Made by a program: the position numbers and the translations under genes
NCBI GenBank assembly: GCA_023150555.1
Contig: JAKLKQ010000032.1
Coordinates: 1 to 64,000 of the forward strand
From: Planctomycetota bacterium
Lineage (GTDB): Bacteria > Planctomycetota > SZUA-567 > H5-PLA8
DNA: 64,000 nt
Reading direction: 5' to 3'
Shown here: one piece after another, positions 1 through 9,808 of the stretch
Layout: each line of letters opens with the position of its first letter
How positions within the stretch are numbered: position 1 is the stretch's first letter
The notes under the pieces: model-generated
The model's input: the letters and a program-made list of their open reading frames with translations, nothing else
Database searches by the model: none
Told to the model about the DNA's origin: nothing

Positions 1-400
1 GGCGCGCAGGGTCCCGCAGGTCCGCAAGGTCCTGCGGGCGCGGACGGCGCGCAGGGTCCCGCAGGTCCGCAAGGTCCCGCCGGAGCGGACGGCGCGCAGG
101 GTCCCGCAGGTCCGCAAGGTCCTGCGGGCGCGGACGGCGCGCAGGGTCCCGCAGGTCCGCAAGGTCCCGCCGGCGCGGACGGCGCGCAGGGTCCCGCAGG
201 TCCGCAAGGTCCTGCGGGCGCGGACGGCGCGCAGGGTCCCGCAGGTCCGCAAGGTCCTGCGGGCGCGGATGGCGCGCAGGGTCCGGCCGGTCCGCAAGGT
301 CCTGCCGGAGCGGACGGCGCGCAGGGTCCCGCCGGTCCGCAGGGTCCTGCGGGCGCGGATGGCGCGCAGGGTCCGGAAGGGCCCCAAGGCCCGGCCGGCG
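1..400 (+). repeat. 45-bp tandem repeat encoding the 15-aa collagen-like unit [15 protein letters not shown] (about 8-9 near-identical copies)
   Basis: Direct reading: ggcgcgcagggtcccgcaggtccgcaaggtcctgcgggcgcggac repeated with few substitutions. Confidence 0.95.
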
Positions 401-1401
401 ATCCGACGCTGCTGCTGCCGATTACTGCCGCCGAGATCAACGCGGAGAGCGCTCCCGCCGGCACCGTCCTGGGCGTGACCGACGCTGCTACGGGCATGGT
501 GGGCTGGGTTCCGTTGGCGACCGGGTCCTGGAGCACGTCCGGCAACGCCGGCACCACGCTGGCGCATTTCGTGGGCACCCTGGACAACGTCGCGCTGACC
601 ATGCGGGTGAACAACATTCCCGCGATGCAGATCGTTCCCGGCGGGGCTACCGGCGGCGGCGTTGCGAACCTGGTCGCCGGCTTCAACGGCAACGGCGTGG
701 CTGCGAACGTGCAGGGTAGCCTGGTCTTCGGCGGCGGCGACGGCGCCGGCGTAAACTCCGCGGCCGCGGACTTCACGACGGTGCTCGGCGGCCGGGCCAA
801 TTCGGCCATGGGGTTCGCCTGCACGGTGGTCGGCGGCGAAGGCAACGTGGCCTCGGGCGGCTACTCGTTCGCCGCGGGCCGCGGCGCGCAGGCGATCCAC
901 GGCGGATCGTTCGTCTGGGCCGACTCGATCAACGCGTCGTTGGGCTCCTTCGGGCAGAACTCCTTTAACGTGCGCGCGTCCGGCGGCGTGTACATGTACT
1001 CGAACCCCGGTTCCACCGTCGGCGTCACGCTGCGCCCGAACTTCAACAGCTGGAGCAGCATCTCGGACCGCAACAAGAAGAAGGACTTCCAGGCGGTCGA
1101 CGGCGAGGAGATCTTGGGCAAGATCGCCGAGATGCCTATTACCCGGTGGCACTACCTATGGGAAGGCGCCGAGGAGGTTCCGCACATCGGCCCGATGGCG
1201 CAGGACTTCAAGCACGCCTTCTACCCGGGCCGCGACGACACGCAGATCACCACCTTCGAGTCCGACGGCGTGCACTTTGCCGCGATCAAGGCGCTGGAAG
1301 AGCGCACGCGCGAACTGGGCAAGGTGAAGGAGGAGCTGAAGAAGACGCTCGATGAACTGAAGGACCTCAAGGCGCGCATCGAGAAACTCGAAAGCAGGTA
1401 A
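1..1401 (+). CDS. Collagen-like repeat / YadA-head-like adhesin or tail-fibre-like protein with C-terminal peptidase S74 (intramolecular chaperone) domain; 5' truncated by window
   Basis: Frame 1 is open from base 1: ([15 protein letters not shown])n Gly-X-Y repeats, then [50 protein letters not shown] (YadA-head-like), then [31 protein letters not shown]...IGPMAQDF...[17 protein letters not shown] (S74) and a coiled-coil end. Confidence 0.88.
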   Translation, partial: GAQGPAGPQGPAGADGAQGPAGPQGPAGADGAQGPAGPQGPAGADGAQGPAGPQGPAGADGAQGPAGPQGPAGADGAQGPAGPQGPAGADGAQGPAGPQGPAGADGAQGPAGPQGPAGADGAQGPEGPQGPAGDPTLLLPITAAEINAESAPAGTVLGVTDAATGMVGWVPLATGSWSTSGNAGTTLAHFVGTLDNVALTMRVNNIPAMQIVPGGATGGGVANLVAGFNGNGVAANVQGSLVFGGGDGAGVNSAAADFTTVLGGRANSAMGFACTVVGGEGNVASGGYSFAAGRGAQAIHGGSFVWADSINASLGSFGQNSFNVRASGGVYMYSNPGSTVGVTLRPNFNSWSSISDRNKKKDFQAVDGEEILGKIAEMPITRWHYLWEGAEEVPHIGPMAQDFKHAFYPGRDDTQITTFESDGVHFAAIKALEERTRELGKVKEELKKTLDELKDLKARIEKLESR

Positions 1402-1467
1402 CGCGGCAGGCTCGGGAAGCGTGTGAACGGCGGGCTGCTTCGGCAGCCCGCTTTCTTTTGCGGGCTG

Positions 1468-2559
1468 CTAAAAGAGGTCGCTCGCCTGCATGCCCCAGCC
1501 GGGGCCGTCGGGCACGCGCATCGTGCCGTTCTCGACCAGCGAAAAGCACGGCATGCGTCCGGGATCGGTCGCGAAGGGGTACTCCACCGAGGTCACCGCC
1601 TTCGAGACTGCTGCGGCGTGCACCGAGGCCAGCGTCGCGACCGGGCCGCTGGGATTGTGCGGACTAACTTCCGCATTGCGTCGTTCGGCAGCGCGGCAGG
1701 TCTCGACCAGCGGGCCGAAGCCGCCGACGTGCTTCACGTCGGGCATGATCACGCTCGCCCAGCCCTGCGCGAGCACCTTCTCGAAGGCCGCCGCGCCGAG
1801 CAGGCTCTCCGCCGCCGCCAGCGGCACCTTGGCCGCTTCCGCCGCCAGGCGCAGGTCCGCGTAGGCCGGACCCAGCGCGCAGGGCTCCTCGATCCACGCC
1901 GGCTTCGCCTTGAGGATGCGGGGGAGGATCGCGAGGAACGCCTCCTTCTCGAAGCGGCGGTGGAAGTCCACGCGCAGGCTCAGTTCCGGGAAGGCCGCGC
2001 GCAGGGATTCCAGGATGCACAGCCCGTACGTTGCCGCGCGCACCGGATCTTTGCCGGGCTCGACCTGCTCGAAGGGCGCGCACTTGATGCGCGTAAAGCC
2101 CATCGCCGCGGCGCGCCGGGCGATGTCGTGGTAGTTCGCCTCGGTGCGCGAGGTCAACGCGCGGTTGATCGTCGCGTAGAGTTCCACGCTCGTTCGCGCG
2201 GCTTCCTTGGTAAAGAGTTTCCAGACCGGCACCTTGGCGCGGCGTGCGGCGAGGTCGTAGAGCGCCTGATTCAGGCCGCTGATGGCCGTCTGCGTCAGGA
2301 AGTCCGGCGCCGCGGCGAAGGCGCCCCGTTCCAGTTCGCGGATGCCCTGCAGCGTGGGGCGCACGTCCGCGACGTGGCGCGCGAAGAGCTCTTCCATCTT
2401 CGCGACGCAGCGCGCATCGTCGCCGCTGTGCGTGGCCTCGCCAAGGCCGGTGTGAATCCCGTCGGTGATGCGCACGAAGACCCAGTCGCCTTTCAGCAGC
2501 AGGGCCTTGGCGTGGCCGGCCGGATCCGGCACGCGGGTGAAGCTCAGTTCGAGCGGCAC
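1468..2559 (-). CDS. Enolase superfamily enzyme (mandelate racemase/muconate lactonizing-like)
   Basis: Protein contains IKCAPFEQ, DFHRRFEKEAFLAILPRILKAKPAWIEEPC, AAAESLLG, IMPDVKHVGGFG, SPHNPSGPVATLASVHAAA; GTG start at 2559 preceded by GGAAGGAG; overlaps upstream amidase by 16 bp. Confidence 0.85.
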   Translation of the reverse strand: MPLELSFTRVPDPAGHAKALLLKGDWVFVRITDGIHTGLGEATHSGDDARCVAKMEELFARHVADVRPTLQGIRELERGAFAAAPDFLTQTAISGLNQALYDLAARRAKVPVWKLFTKEAARTSVELYATINRALTSRTEANYHDIARRAAAMGFTRIKCAPFEQVEPGKDPVRAATYGLCILESLRAAFPELSLRVDFHRRFEKEAFLAILPRILKAKPAWIEEPCALGPAYADLRLAAEAAKVPLAAAESLLGAAAFEKVLAQGWASVIMPDVKHVGGFGPLVETCRAAERRNAEVSPHNPSGPVATLASVHAAAVSKAVTSVEYPFATDPGRMPCFSLVENGTMRVPDGPGWGMQASDLF

Positions 2560-3845
2560 GTTCGAAGCGCTCCTTCCAGGTGCGGAGCCTGCGCAGCCAG
2601 GGCCTCGTCGGCGCTGAAGCGCGCGGCGAACTGCATGCCCAGCGGCAGCCCGGACGCGCGCCCCGCCGGAAGCCCCAGCACCGGCAGGCCGGCATGCGTC
2701 CACGGCAGGTTCATCGCCGGATCGCCGGTGAAGCCCAGCCCGCGCGGCGCGGTACCCGTCGCGGACGGGCAGACCCACGCGTCGAGCTTCGCGTCGGCCA
2801 TGAGTTTCTCGATGCGCATGCGGAAATCCTGCTGCATTTTCCGGAGTTCGGCCAGTTCCGTGTCGCTCACCGACTGGCCCAACTCGATCCGCGCGCGCGT
2901 CTGCGGCCGGTACGCGTCGCGGTGGCGCGCGAACCACGGCGCGTGGTAGCGCGCCAGTTCGGCGCCGATCAGCCGCGTGTGGCGTTGCTCCAGCGCGTCG
3001 AAGTCCGCCATAGATTGCACGCGGACGATGCGGTGGCCCGCGCGCGCAAGAACCTCGACGGCCGCGTCGAACGGCGCGCGGGCGTTGGGTTCAAGCCGTG
3101 CCAGGTACGGGCCTTCGGGCACGCCCAGGTTGAGCGCTCGCTGCGGCGCGCTGGCGGCCTGCGCGTTCCAGCCGTCGCAGAGTGCCGCGAGCAGCGGCTC
3201 GAGCAGGCCCTTCGCTACCGCGCACAGCACGCCGACGTGGTCGGCTGAGATGGAGTAGGGGATCACGCCGTCCGCCGGGACGCGGCCGAAGCTGGGCTTG
3301 AAGCCTACGACGCCGCAGAAGGCCGCGGGGCGGATCACCGAGCCCACCGTCTGCGTGCCGAGCGCCGCGGGAAAGAACTCCGCCGCGACGCCGGCCGCCG
3401 ATCCGCTGCTCGACCCGCCCGGCGTGTGTTCGGGGTTGTGCAGATTGCGCGTCGGCCCGGGTTCGCTGAAGGCGAACTCGGTGGTGACGGTCTTGCCCAC
3501 GGCGATCGCGCCGGCGGCCTTCAGCCGCGTCACGCTCGAGGCTTCCGCGCCGTCGAAGAGGTCGTGGGGCAGGGCCGTTCCGCAGCGGGTCGGGAAACCG
3601 TCGGCGCGGAAGATGTCCTTCACGCCTACGGGCCAGGCGAAGAGCGGCGGGCGCTTGTCCGGGTCGGGGTACTTCGCACAAAGCGTATCGGCGTCGCGCA
3701 GGATGCGCGCGCGGTCGAAGGTGCCGGGGACGAGCGCCTGGAGGTGCGGCTCGCGCGCTTCGATCGCGTCGCAAAGCGCCTCCAGGCGCCGGCGCAGGGC
3801 GGCGGCGTCGAGTCCGGCGAGCGAAGTCCAGCCGGCGCCGTCCAT
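2544..3845 (-). CDS. Amidase signature family protein
   Basis: GGSSSGSAAGVAAEFFPAALGTQTVGSVIRPAAFCGVVGFKPSFGRVPADGV; VGVKD; GKTVTTEFA. Confidence 0.92.
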   Translation of the reverse strand: MDGAGWTSLAGLDAAALRRRLEALCDAIEAREPHLQALVPGTFDRARILRDADTLCAKYPDPDKRPPLFAWPVGVKDIFRADGFPTRCGTALPHDLFDGAEASSVTRLKAAGAIAVGKTVTTEFAFSEPGPTRNLHNPEHTPGGSSSGSAAGVAAEFFPAALGTQTVGSVIRPAAFCGVVGFKPSFGRVPADGVIPYSISADHVGVLCAVAKGLLEPLLAALCDGWNAQAASAPQRALNLGVPEGPYLARLEPNARAPFDAAVEVLARAGHRIVRVQSMADFDALEQRHTRLIGAELARYHAPWFARHRDAYRPQTRARIELGQSVSDTELAELRKMQQDFRMRIEKLMADAKLDAWVCPSATGTAPRGLGFTGDPAMNLPWTHAGLPVLGLPAGRASGLPLGMQFAARFSADEALAAQAPHLEGALRTCRSN

Positions 3846-3851
3846 GCGCGG

Positions 3852-5300
3852 CTAGACGTCCTTATGGGGATAGTCGATGGACCACTTGCCCCGCGTGTTG
3901 GGGTCGGGCTTGTCCAGGAAGCCCTTGATGCAGCGTTCCGGCGCCTTGTGCTTCCTGAGATAGTCCAGGAAGCGTGTGTGCATCTCCTGCAGGGCTTTGG
4001 GGTCCTCCTTCGCGACGTTCTTCGTCGCCAGGGGATCCTTGTCGATGGCGTACAGTTCCGGGTCGCCGTACTGGCCCACGGGCGCGTAGCCCCACTTGTC
4101 CGTGACGGCGAAGGGCGTGCTGCTCCGGCGCGGGATGCCGTCGCCGTCGCCGCTGCGGTGGCAGCCGCTGACGATAATGTCGCGGTGCGCGCCGCCTTCG
4201 CGCAGCGCGCCGGCGAAACTCTTCCCGTCGAAAGGCTTGGGCGGTTCGACGATCGCGCCGGCCAGTTCGGCAAGCGTCGGCAGTATGTCCATGGGCTGGG
4301 CGAGGATCTTGCGGCTCTGGCCGCGCGGGACGTCCGGCCCCGCGATGGCGAGCAGTGCGTGGCTGAGTTCCGGGTACAGCGGCCAGTAGCGCGGGTCGCT
4401 CTCGCAGAGGTTCGACTTGCCGCAGCCGCCGTGTTCGCCGATGGCCATGCCGTGGTCGCTCAGCACGGCGACGACGGTGTCGTCCCAGAGGTCCAGGTCG
4501 TCGAGTTTCTCGAGGATGCGCCCGATGTGGCGGTCGACGAGTTCGGACTCGGCGGCGTAATGCGCCCACAGGTTCTTCAGTTCGGCCTCGCTGTAGATCG
4601 AGGACGGCCCGTAGTTCGGGTGCAGCATCGGCGGGCCGTCGTAGTCCGGATCGTAGCGCTTAACCAGGTACTCGGGCGGATCCCAGGGCTCGTGCGGGTC
4701 GAAGAGGTCGACCCACAGGTAGAAGGGCCCGGCCTTGTAGTTCTCCTCGAGCCAGCGGCAGCCGGTCGCGGCGGTGCGGGCGCAGAAGGTGTCAGCTTCG
4801 CACTCGTAGTAGCGGTTGGTCCAGCGGTGCAGGTTGGGCAGCGTCTGGCCGTTGAAGACCGGCACCGCGCGGGACTTCTCGTTGGGCTGCACCGTCTCGA
4901 TGGGGTGGTTGAGGTGCAGCAGGGGCTTGTCGCCTTCCTGCCCGCGGTGCTGGAAGCTGCCGTCGAAGGCGAGGTTGAAGCCGGCTTTGAAGAGGTGCGG
5001 GCAGTCCACGATCATCTGCGTGACGTAGCCGGCCTTCTTGAGTATCGACGCGATGTGGTTGGGCCCGCACTTCTCGATGTGCTGCCACGGGTAGTGCGGC
5101 CAGCCGCAGGTGCCGGTGGCGAAGTCCGTGCGCATCGGGATCGTCGGGAAGCTGGCGATGTAGAAGCCGTGCACCTCGGCGGCGCGCTCGGTAACGAAGC
5201 GGTCCAGCGCCGGCGTGCGCACGGGGCGCTTCGCGCGCGCGCCCAGGTTGTCGTAGCGGAAGGTGTCGGTGACGATGGTGATGATGTTCTTGGCTGGCAT
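3852..5300 (-). CDS. Sulfatase-fold (alkaline phosphatase superfamily) hydrolase with Thr in place of the formylglycine Cys
   Basis: MPAKNIITIVTDTFRYDNLG; SFPTIPMRTDFATG at the CxPxR position; DDTVVAVLSDHGMAIGEHGGCGKSNL. Confidence 0.88.
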   Translation of the reverse strand: MPAKNIITIVTDTFRYDNLGARAKRPVRTPALDRFVTERAAEVHGFYIASFPTIPMRTDFATGTCGWPHYPWQHIEKCGPNHIASILKKAGYVTQMIVDCPHLFKAGFNLAFDGSFQHRGQEGDKPLLHLNHPIETVQPNEKSRAVPVFNGQTLPNLHRWTNRYYECEADTFCARTAATGCRWLEENYKAGPFYLWVDLFDPHEPWDPPEYLVKRYDPDYDGPPMLHPNYGPSSIYSEAELKNLWAHYAAESELVDRHIGRILEKLDDLDLWDDTVVAVLSDHGMAIGEHGGCGKSNLCESDPRYWPLYPELSHALLAIAGPDVPRGQSRKILAQPMDILPTLAELAGAIVEPPKPFDGKSFAGALREGGAHRDIIVSGCHRSGDGDGIPRRSSTPFAVTDKWGYAPVGQYGDPELYAIDKDPLATKNVAKEDPKALQEMHTRFLDYLRKHKAPERCIKGFLDKPDPNTRGKWSIDYPHKDV

Positions 5301-5423
5301 GCGCGCTCCTTGGCGGTGGCCGGCAATAGCGTTGCGGCGAGGAAGAATAGTATACGCCCGGCCACCCGAACCTGCCGGGCAGGATCGTGAGGGGCACGAC
5401 GGGTAAATAAAGGCGGCGCTGCT

Positions 5424-5900
5424 TTAAAGGCCGGCGGCCCGCAGGGTGCAGCGGGAAAGCAGCTCGGCGCGTGCGCCTTCGTCCAGGGCCTGGTCCAGGG
5501 CGGGGAAGAAGAGGCTGCGTTCGCGCTGGTCGTGGTGGTCGAGGATGTGCTTGTGGCGCGTCTCCTCGTCCAGCAGCGCCAGTAGCTTGCGCTGCCAGTC
5601 GGGTTTGGACGCGTCGAGGCCCTCCATGCGCGCCTCGTACTCGTCGACGGACTTCAGCAGGTTGACGTGGTCGCCCTTGAAGAGGCGCACGTCGCCGCCG
5701 GGCGTGATGCGCGCCTTGGCCTGGTAGACGGGCATGAGGAACTCTTCTTCGTCCAGGATGTGGCGCGCCAGGGCCTTGCGGTAGGCCTGCAGCGCGGCGC
5801 GGGCGGCGGGCACCTTGCCGTCCAGCAGCGCCGTCTGGTGCCGGAAGAAAAGTTCGGCCAGGTCTTCGTGGTACTTGGCGAGGTCCAGGATACTGGCCAT
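5424..5900 (-). CDS. Hemerythrin HHE-domain-like protein
   Basis: MASILDLAKYHEDLAELFFRHQ...ARHILDEEEFLMPVYQ...KGDHVNLLKSVDEYE...HKHILDHHDQRERSLFFPALD. Confidence 0.75.
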   Translation of the reverse strand: MASILDLAKYHEDLAELFFRHQTALLDGKVPAARAALQAYRKALARHILDEEEFLMPVYQAKARITPGGDVRLFKGDHVNLLKSVDEYEARMEGLDASKPDWQRKLLALLDEETRHKHILDHHDQRERSLFFPALDQALDEGARAELLSRCTLRAAGL

Positions 5901-6140
5901 AAGTGGGCTCCTCACAAAGGCCTACAAACCGGCAGCCAAATCGCACATGGGTATCCTTATATCGGCCCGCGCGCTAATTTCAATCCCGGGAAACGGGCTG
6001 CTTGGGTCTTGGGCTTTTGAAAAGTGTGGTATGGTGACCTCTGCCATAGGGGCATTGGACAACGGGGCAGGGGGAAGGCCGGCTTGGCGGCGGGGACGCT
6101 TTCGAGCGTGCCGCCGGGCCGAGTAGCCGGGAGAGACGCA

Positions 6141-6344
6141 ATGGGCAAGGCGGCGCCGTACGAGGAAGTGGAAGCTCGCATCCGGCTGGTGATCATGCGG
6201 GTGGGTCTGGAAGCAGCGCTGGACTGGGCCCGAAAGGCGCTCACGAACCTCGAGAAGCACCCCGAGATGAGCGACGAACCGGCCGTCCGCGCGGTGCGCG
6301 AGTTCGTCCATCGCCACGAGGCGATGTCGTTCGACAACCACTAA
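6141..6344 (+). CDS. Small hypothetical protein (67 aa)
   Basis: ATG at 6141 after ggagagacgca; MGKAAPYEEVEARIRLVIMRVGLEAALDWARKALTNLEKHPEMSDEPAVRAVREFVHRHEAMSFDNH. Confidence 0.6.
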   Translation: MGKAAPYEEVEARIRLVIMRVGLEAALDWARKALTNLEKHPEMSDEPAVRAVREFVHRHEAMSFDNH

Positions 6345-6364
6345 CGCTTTTCTTGTAGTTCGAG

Positions 6365-8467
6365 CTACCTCTTCCGCCGCCGCCGGCCGTAGGGCGCGGG
6401 GGCTTCCATGCCGCGGATCGACTGCGCGGGCGCGGCACGCGCGCCGCGGCGCTTCTTGCGGCTGCTGCGCAGGCCCCCGATGCCGCGTTCGACCTTCTGG
6501 CCCTGCACTTCAAGGATGCGGTCGCGCAGTTCGGCGGCTTCCTCGAAGCGCAGTTCCGCAGCCATACGTTCCATCTCGGTTTCGAGATCCTTAACCAGCG
6601 CGGCCTTGTCGATGCGGTCCAGATCGATACCGCTGGCGGCTTCCTCGGCCTGCCGCACGTTGACGATGGCCTCGATACCCTCGCGGATCGCCTTGCGGAT
6701 GGTCACCGGCGTGATGCCGTGTTCCTTGTTGTACGCGAGCTGCTTCTCGCGGCGTCGCGCGGTCTCGTCGATGGTCTTCTGCATGGCCTCGGTGGTCTTG
6801 TCGGCGTAGAGGATCACCTGGCCGTGGATGTTGCGCGCGGCGCGGCCGATGGTCTGGATCAGCGACGACTGGCTGCGCAGGAAGCCTTCCTTGTCCGCGT
6901 CGAGCATCGCGACGAGCGAGACTTCGGGCAGGTCGAGGCCCTCGCGCAGCAGGTTCACGCCCACGAGCACGTCGAAGTCGCCCAGGCGCAGGCTCTTGAG
7001 GATCTGCACGCGTTCGATGGCGTCGATCTCGCTGTGCAGGTAGCGGCACTTCAGGCCCGCCTCGCGCAGGTACGTGGCCAGGTCCTCGCTCAGGCGCTTG
7101 GTCAGCGTGGTGATCAGCACGCGCTCGCCCTTCTTCGCACGCGCCTGGCACTCCTTCAGCAGGTCCGGGATCTGGCCCTCGGTGCTGCGGATCTCGATGG
7201 GCGGATCGACGAGGCCCGTCGGGCGGATCACCTGCTCGACGTACTTTCCGCCGGCGCGCTTGAGTTCGTACGGTCCGGGCGTGGCGCTGACGTAGATCGT
7301 CGGCGGCATCACCAGTTCGAACTCGTCGAAGCGCATGGGCCGGTTGTCGAGGGCGCTCGGCAGGCGGAATCCGTGCTCGACCAGGGTCGTCTTGCGCGCG
7401 AAGTCGCCGTTGTACATGCCGCGCACCTGCGGCACCGTGACGTGGGATTCGTCGAGGAAGAGCAGGTACTCGTCCTTGGGGAAGAAGTCCATCAGGTTGA
7501 ACGGGCGCGTGCCGGGGGCGCGGCCGTCGAGGTGCCGGCTGTAGTTCTCGATGCCCGAGCAGTAGCCGACTTCCTGCATCATCTCCAGGTCGTAGCGCGT
7601 GCGGGCTTCCAGGCGCTGGGCCTCCAGCAGCTTGCCCTGCCCGCGCAGTTTCTCGAGCTGCATGTCAAGTTCCGCCTGGATGCTCTCCAGCGCGTTGGCG
7701 AGGTTGCCCTCGGGCATGACGTAGTGCTTGGCGGGGAAGACGGCGACCTTGTCGTGCTCGGCCTTGATCTCGCCGGTCAGCGGGTCGATCTCGAAGAGCC
7801 CGGTGACGGTGTCGAAATCGAGTTCCACGCGGATGGCCGTCTCGTCGTACGCGGGGAAGATCTCGATCACGTCGCCGCGCACGCGGAAGGTGCCGCGCTT
7901 GAAGTCCAGTTCGGCGCGCACGTACTGGACCTCGGTCAGCTTGCGCAGCGCGGCGGTGCGGTCCAGGTCCTGGCCCTTCTGGAACAGCACCACGCTCTGG
8001 GCGTAGACGTCGGGCGAACCCAGGCCGTAGATGCACGAGACGCTGGCGACGATGATCACGTCGTCGCGGGACATCAGCGCGCTGGTGGCGGCCAGGCGCA
8101 GGCGGTCGATGTCCTCGTTGATCGAGGCGTCCTTCTCGATGTAGATGTCGCGCGCGGGAATGTAGCTCTCGGGCTGGTAGTAGTCGTAGTAGCTGACGAA
8201 GTACTCGACCGCGTTGTTCGGGAAGAACTGCTTGAACTCGCTGTACAGCTGCGCGGCCAGCGTCTTGTTGTGGCTGATCACCAGGGCGGGCTTCTGCACC
8301 GCCTGGATCAGGTTGGCCATCGTATAGGTCTTGCCGCTGCCGGTGACGCCCAGCAGCACCTGGTGGCGCTGGCCCGCGTTCAGCCCCGCGAGGAGCTTCG
8401 CGATGGCCTGGGGCTGGTCGCCCTGGGGCGTGTAGTCGGCCTGGAGTTCGAACTTGGGCATGGGCAT
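6365..8467 (-). CDS. uvrB: Excinuclease ABC subunit UvrB
   Basis: [96 protein letters not shown]-terminal UVR motif. Confidence 0.98.
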   Translation of the reverse strand: MPMPKFELQADYTPQGDQPQAIAKLLAGLNAGQRHQVLLGVTGSGKTYTMANLIQAVQKPALVISHNKTLAAQLYSEFKQFFPNNAVEYFVSYYDYYQPESYIPARDIYIEKDASINEDIDRLRLAATSALMSRDDVIIVASVSCIYGLGSPDVYAQSVVLFQKGQDLDRTAALRKLTEVQYVRAELDFKRGTFRVRGDVIEIFPAYDETAIRVELDFDTVTGLFEIDPLTGEIKAEHDKVAVFPAKHYVMPEGNLANALESIQAELDMQLEKLRGQGKLLEAQRLEARTRYDLEMMQEVGYCSGIENYSRHLDGRAPGTRPFNLMDFFPKDEYLLFLDESHVTVPQVRGMYNGDFARKTTLVEHGFRLPSALDNRPMRFDEFELVMPPTIYVSATPGPYELKRAGGKYVEQVIRPTGLVDPPIEIRSTEGQIPDLLKECQARAKKGERVLITTLTKRLSEDLATYLREAGLKCRYLHSEIDAIERVQILKSLRLGDFDVLVGVNLLREGLDLPEVSLVAMLDADKEGFLRSQSSLIQTIGRAARNIHGQVILYADKTTEAMQKTIDETARRREKQLAYNKEHGITPVTIRKAIREGIEAIVNVRQAEEAASGIDLDRIDKAALVKDLETEMERMAAELRFEEAAELRDRILEVQGQKVERGIGGLRSSRKKRRGARAAPAQSIRGMEAPAPYGRRRRKR

Positions 8468-8570
8468 CCCGTCAGATCGTTCGGTTAAGGATACCTCGCG
8501 CCCGCGAGGCTGTCACGGGGATTGCGCGCCGACTATCGCGGCGGATGGGAAACGCGTAGAATCCGCCCCC

Positions 8571-9281
8571 ATGGCCCGCTTCGACGCGATCACCTTCGAC
8601 CTGGACGACACGCTCCTGGACCGGCGCAAGACCTTTCGGCTCTACGCCGAGGCGCTGTTCACGCAGCTGCGTTCGCTCTGGAAGACCGAGGTGCTGCCCG
8701 AGGAGTTCGTGCGGCAACTGGCCGTCTTCGACCGGCTGGGCTACGCGCTGCGGCAGGAGTTCGTCGAGCGCATCGTCGACGAGTTCGGCCGCGAAGGGGC
8801 CGTCGCCAACCGCGGGCGCATCGTCAAGGAACTGCTCGACAACTTCTACGAAGGCTTCGCCGCCTTGGCCGTGCCCATGCCGGGGATGAACGAGGCCCTG
8901 CAGGCGGCGCGCGGCGCGGGGCTGAAGATCGCGCTGGTGACGAACGGCTCGACCCAGAACCAGCGCGCGAAGATCGCGGCCCTGGGCCTGGAGGCGCACG
9001 TCGACAGCATCCACATCTCCAGCGAGGAGGGCGTGCACAAGCCCGACCCGGAGATCTTCAAGCGCGCCTGCGACAAGCTGGACGTGGCCATGGCCCGCGC
9101 GCTGCACGTCGGCGACCATCCGATCAACGACATGGCCGGCGCGCGCGCGGCGGGCTTTGGCGAGACGCTGTGGCTGACGCCAAGCGACAAGCCATGGCCC
9201 GAGGAACTCGGTAGACCAGAACCCCCGCGCATCGAGAGCCTGCGCGAGTTCCCGAAGTGGCTGTTCGGGAACAACGGGTAG
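8571..9281 (+). CDS. HAD-superfamily hydrolase
   Basis: MARFDAITFDLDDTLLDRR; VTNGSTQNQRAKIAALGL; KPDPEIFKRACDKL; HVGDHPINDMAGARAAG. Confidence 0.93.
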   Translation: MARFDAITFDLDDTLLDRRKTFRLYAEALFTQLRSLWKTEVLPEEFVRQLAVFDRLGYALRQEFVERIVDEFGREGAVANRGRIVKELLDNFYEGFAALAVPMPGMNEALQAARGAGLKIALVTNGSTQNQRAKIAALGLEAHVDSIHISSEEGVHKPDPEIFKRACDKLDVAMARALHVGDHPINDMAGARAAGFGETLWLTPSDKPWPEELGRPEPPRIESLREFPKWLFGNNG

Positions 9282-9322
9282 TTCTGCGGGGTCCGGGAAC
9301 CGGGCGCCGGTAATGCTCGGCG

Positions 9323-9790
9323 CTAGTAGAAGAATTTCGAAGCTAGCGCGAGCCATGCGCCGACCAGCGCAAAGACGACGTACGACAGCGCCAAGGGTCG
9401 GCCTATACCTTCCAGGGGCCTGTGGTTGAACATGACTACCGAGGTTACGGAGTAAAAAACGAGAAGATGTATGAATACGACCGAAAGGCCAATGATCGCC
9501 TGGCGAGATTTATAGAAGGTTGGCGATTGGTATTGGTAGATGGCTTTTGAAACGCCCAGGGACAGGCCTATTCCTGCAATCAGCAGGTCAAGTATTCGAT
9601 AGTGAAAGTTCTGCTCCTTCCAGATGGTGATCAACAAATAATACGACAGGATGAGGAAGAGCACGCATAGTGTGAAGGCCGTGTAGGCGATGATGTTGGT
9701 CGTGCTGGTTGGTCCCGAGGGCGCCAGTACAACCACGCCGATGATTGCAAAGGCATATGCGACGATTTGAAAGATCATGGCGAGTTTCAT
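9323..9790 (-). CDS. Hypothetical multi-pass membrane protein
   Basis: 155-aa ORF with several hydrophobic helices; locally lower GC than the surroundings. Confidence 0.65.
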   Translation of the reverse strand: MKLAMIFQIVAYAFAIIGVVVLAPSGPTSTTNIIAYTAFTLCVLFLILSYYLLITIWKEQNFHYRILDLLIAGIGLSLGVSKAIYQYQSPTFYKSRQAIIGLSVVFIHLLVFYSVTSVVMFNHRPLEGIGRPLALSYVVFALVGAWLALASKFFY

Positions 9791-9808
9791 GGCGCCAGAG
9801 TCCCAACG

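Noticed and set aside
1-400. CRISPR array suspicion from regular repeats
   Set aside because: Repeats are contiguous, in-frame Gly-X-Y coding units with no spacers
3426-5390. 654-aa plus-strand ORF
   Set aside because: Antisense to amidase and sulfatase-fold genes with clear motifs
6002-6035. Promoter TTGGGC...TATGGT upstream of the 67-aa gene
   Set aside because: -10 looks good but spacer is only 15 nt; not reported as a feature
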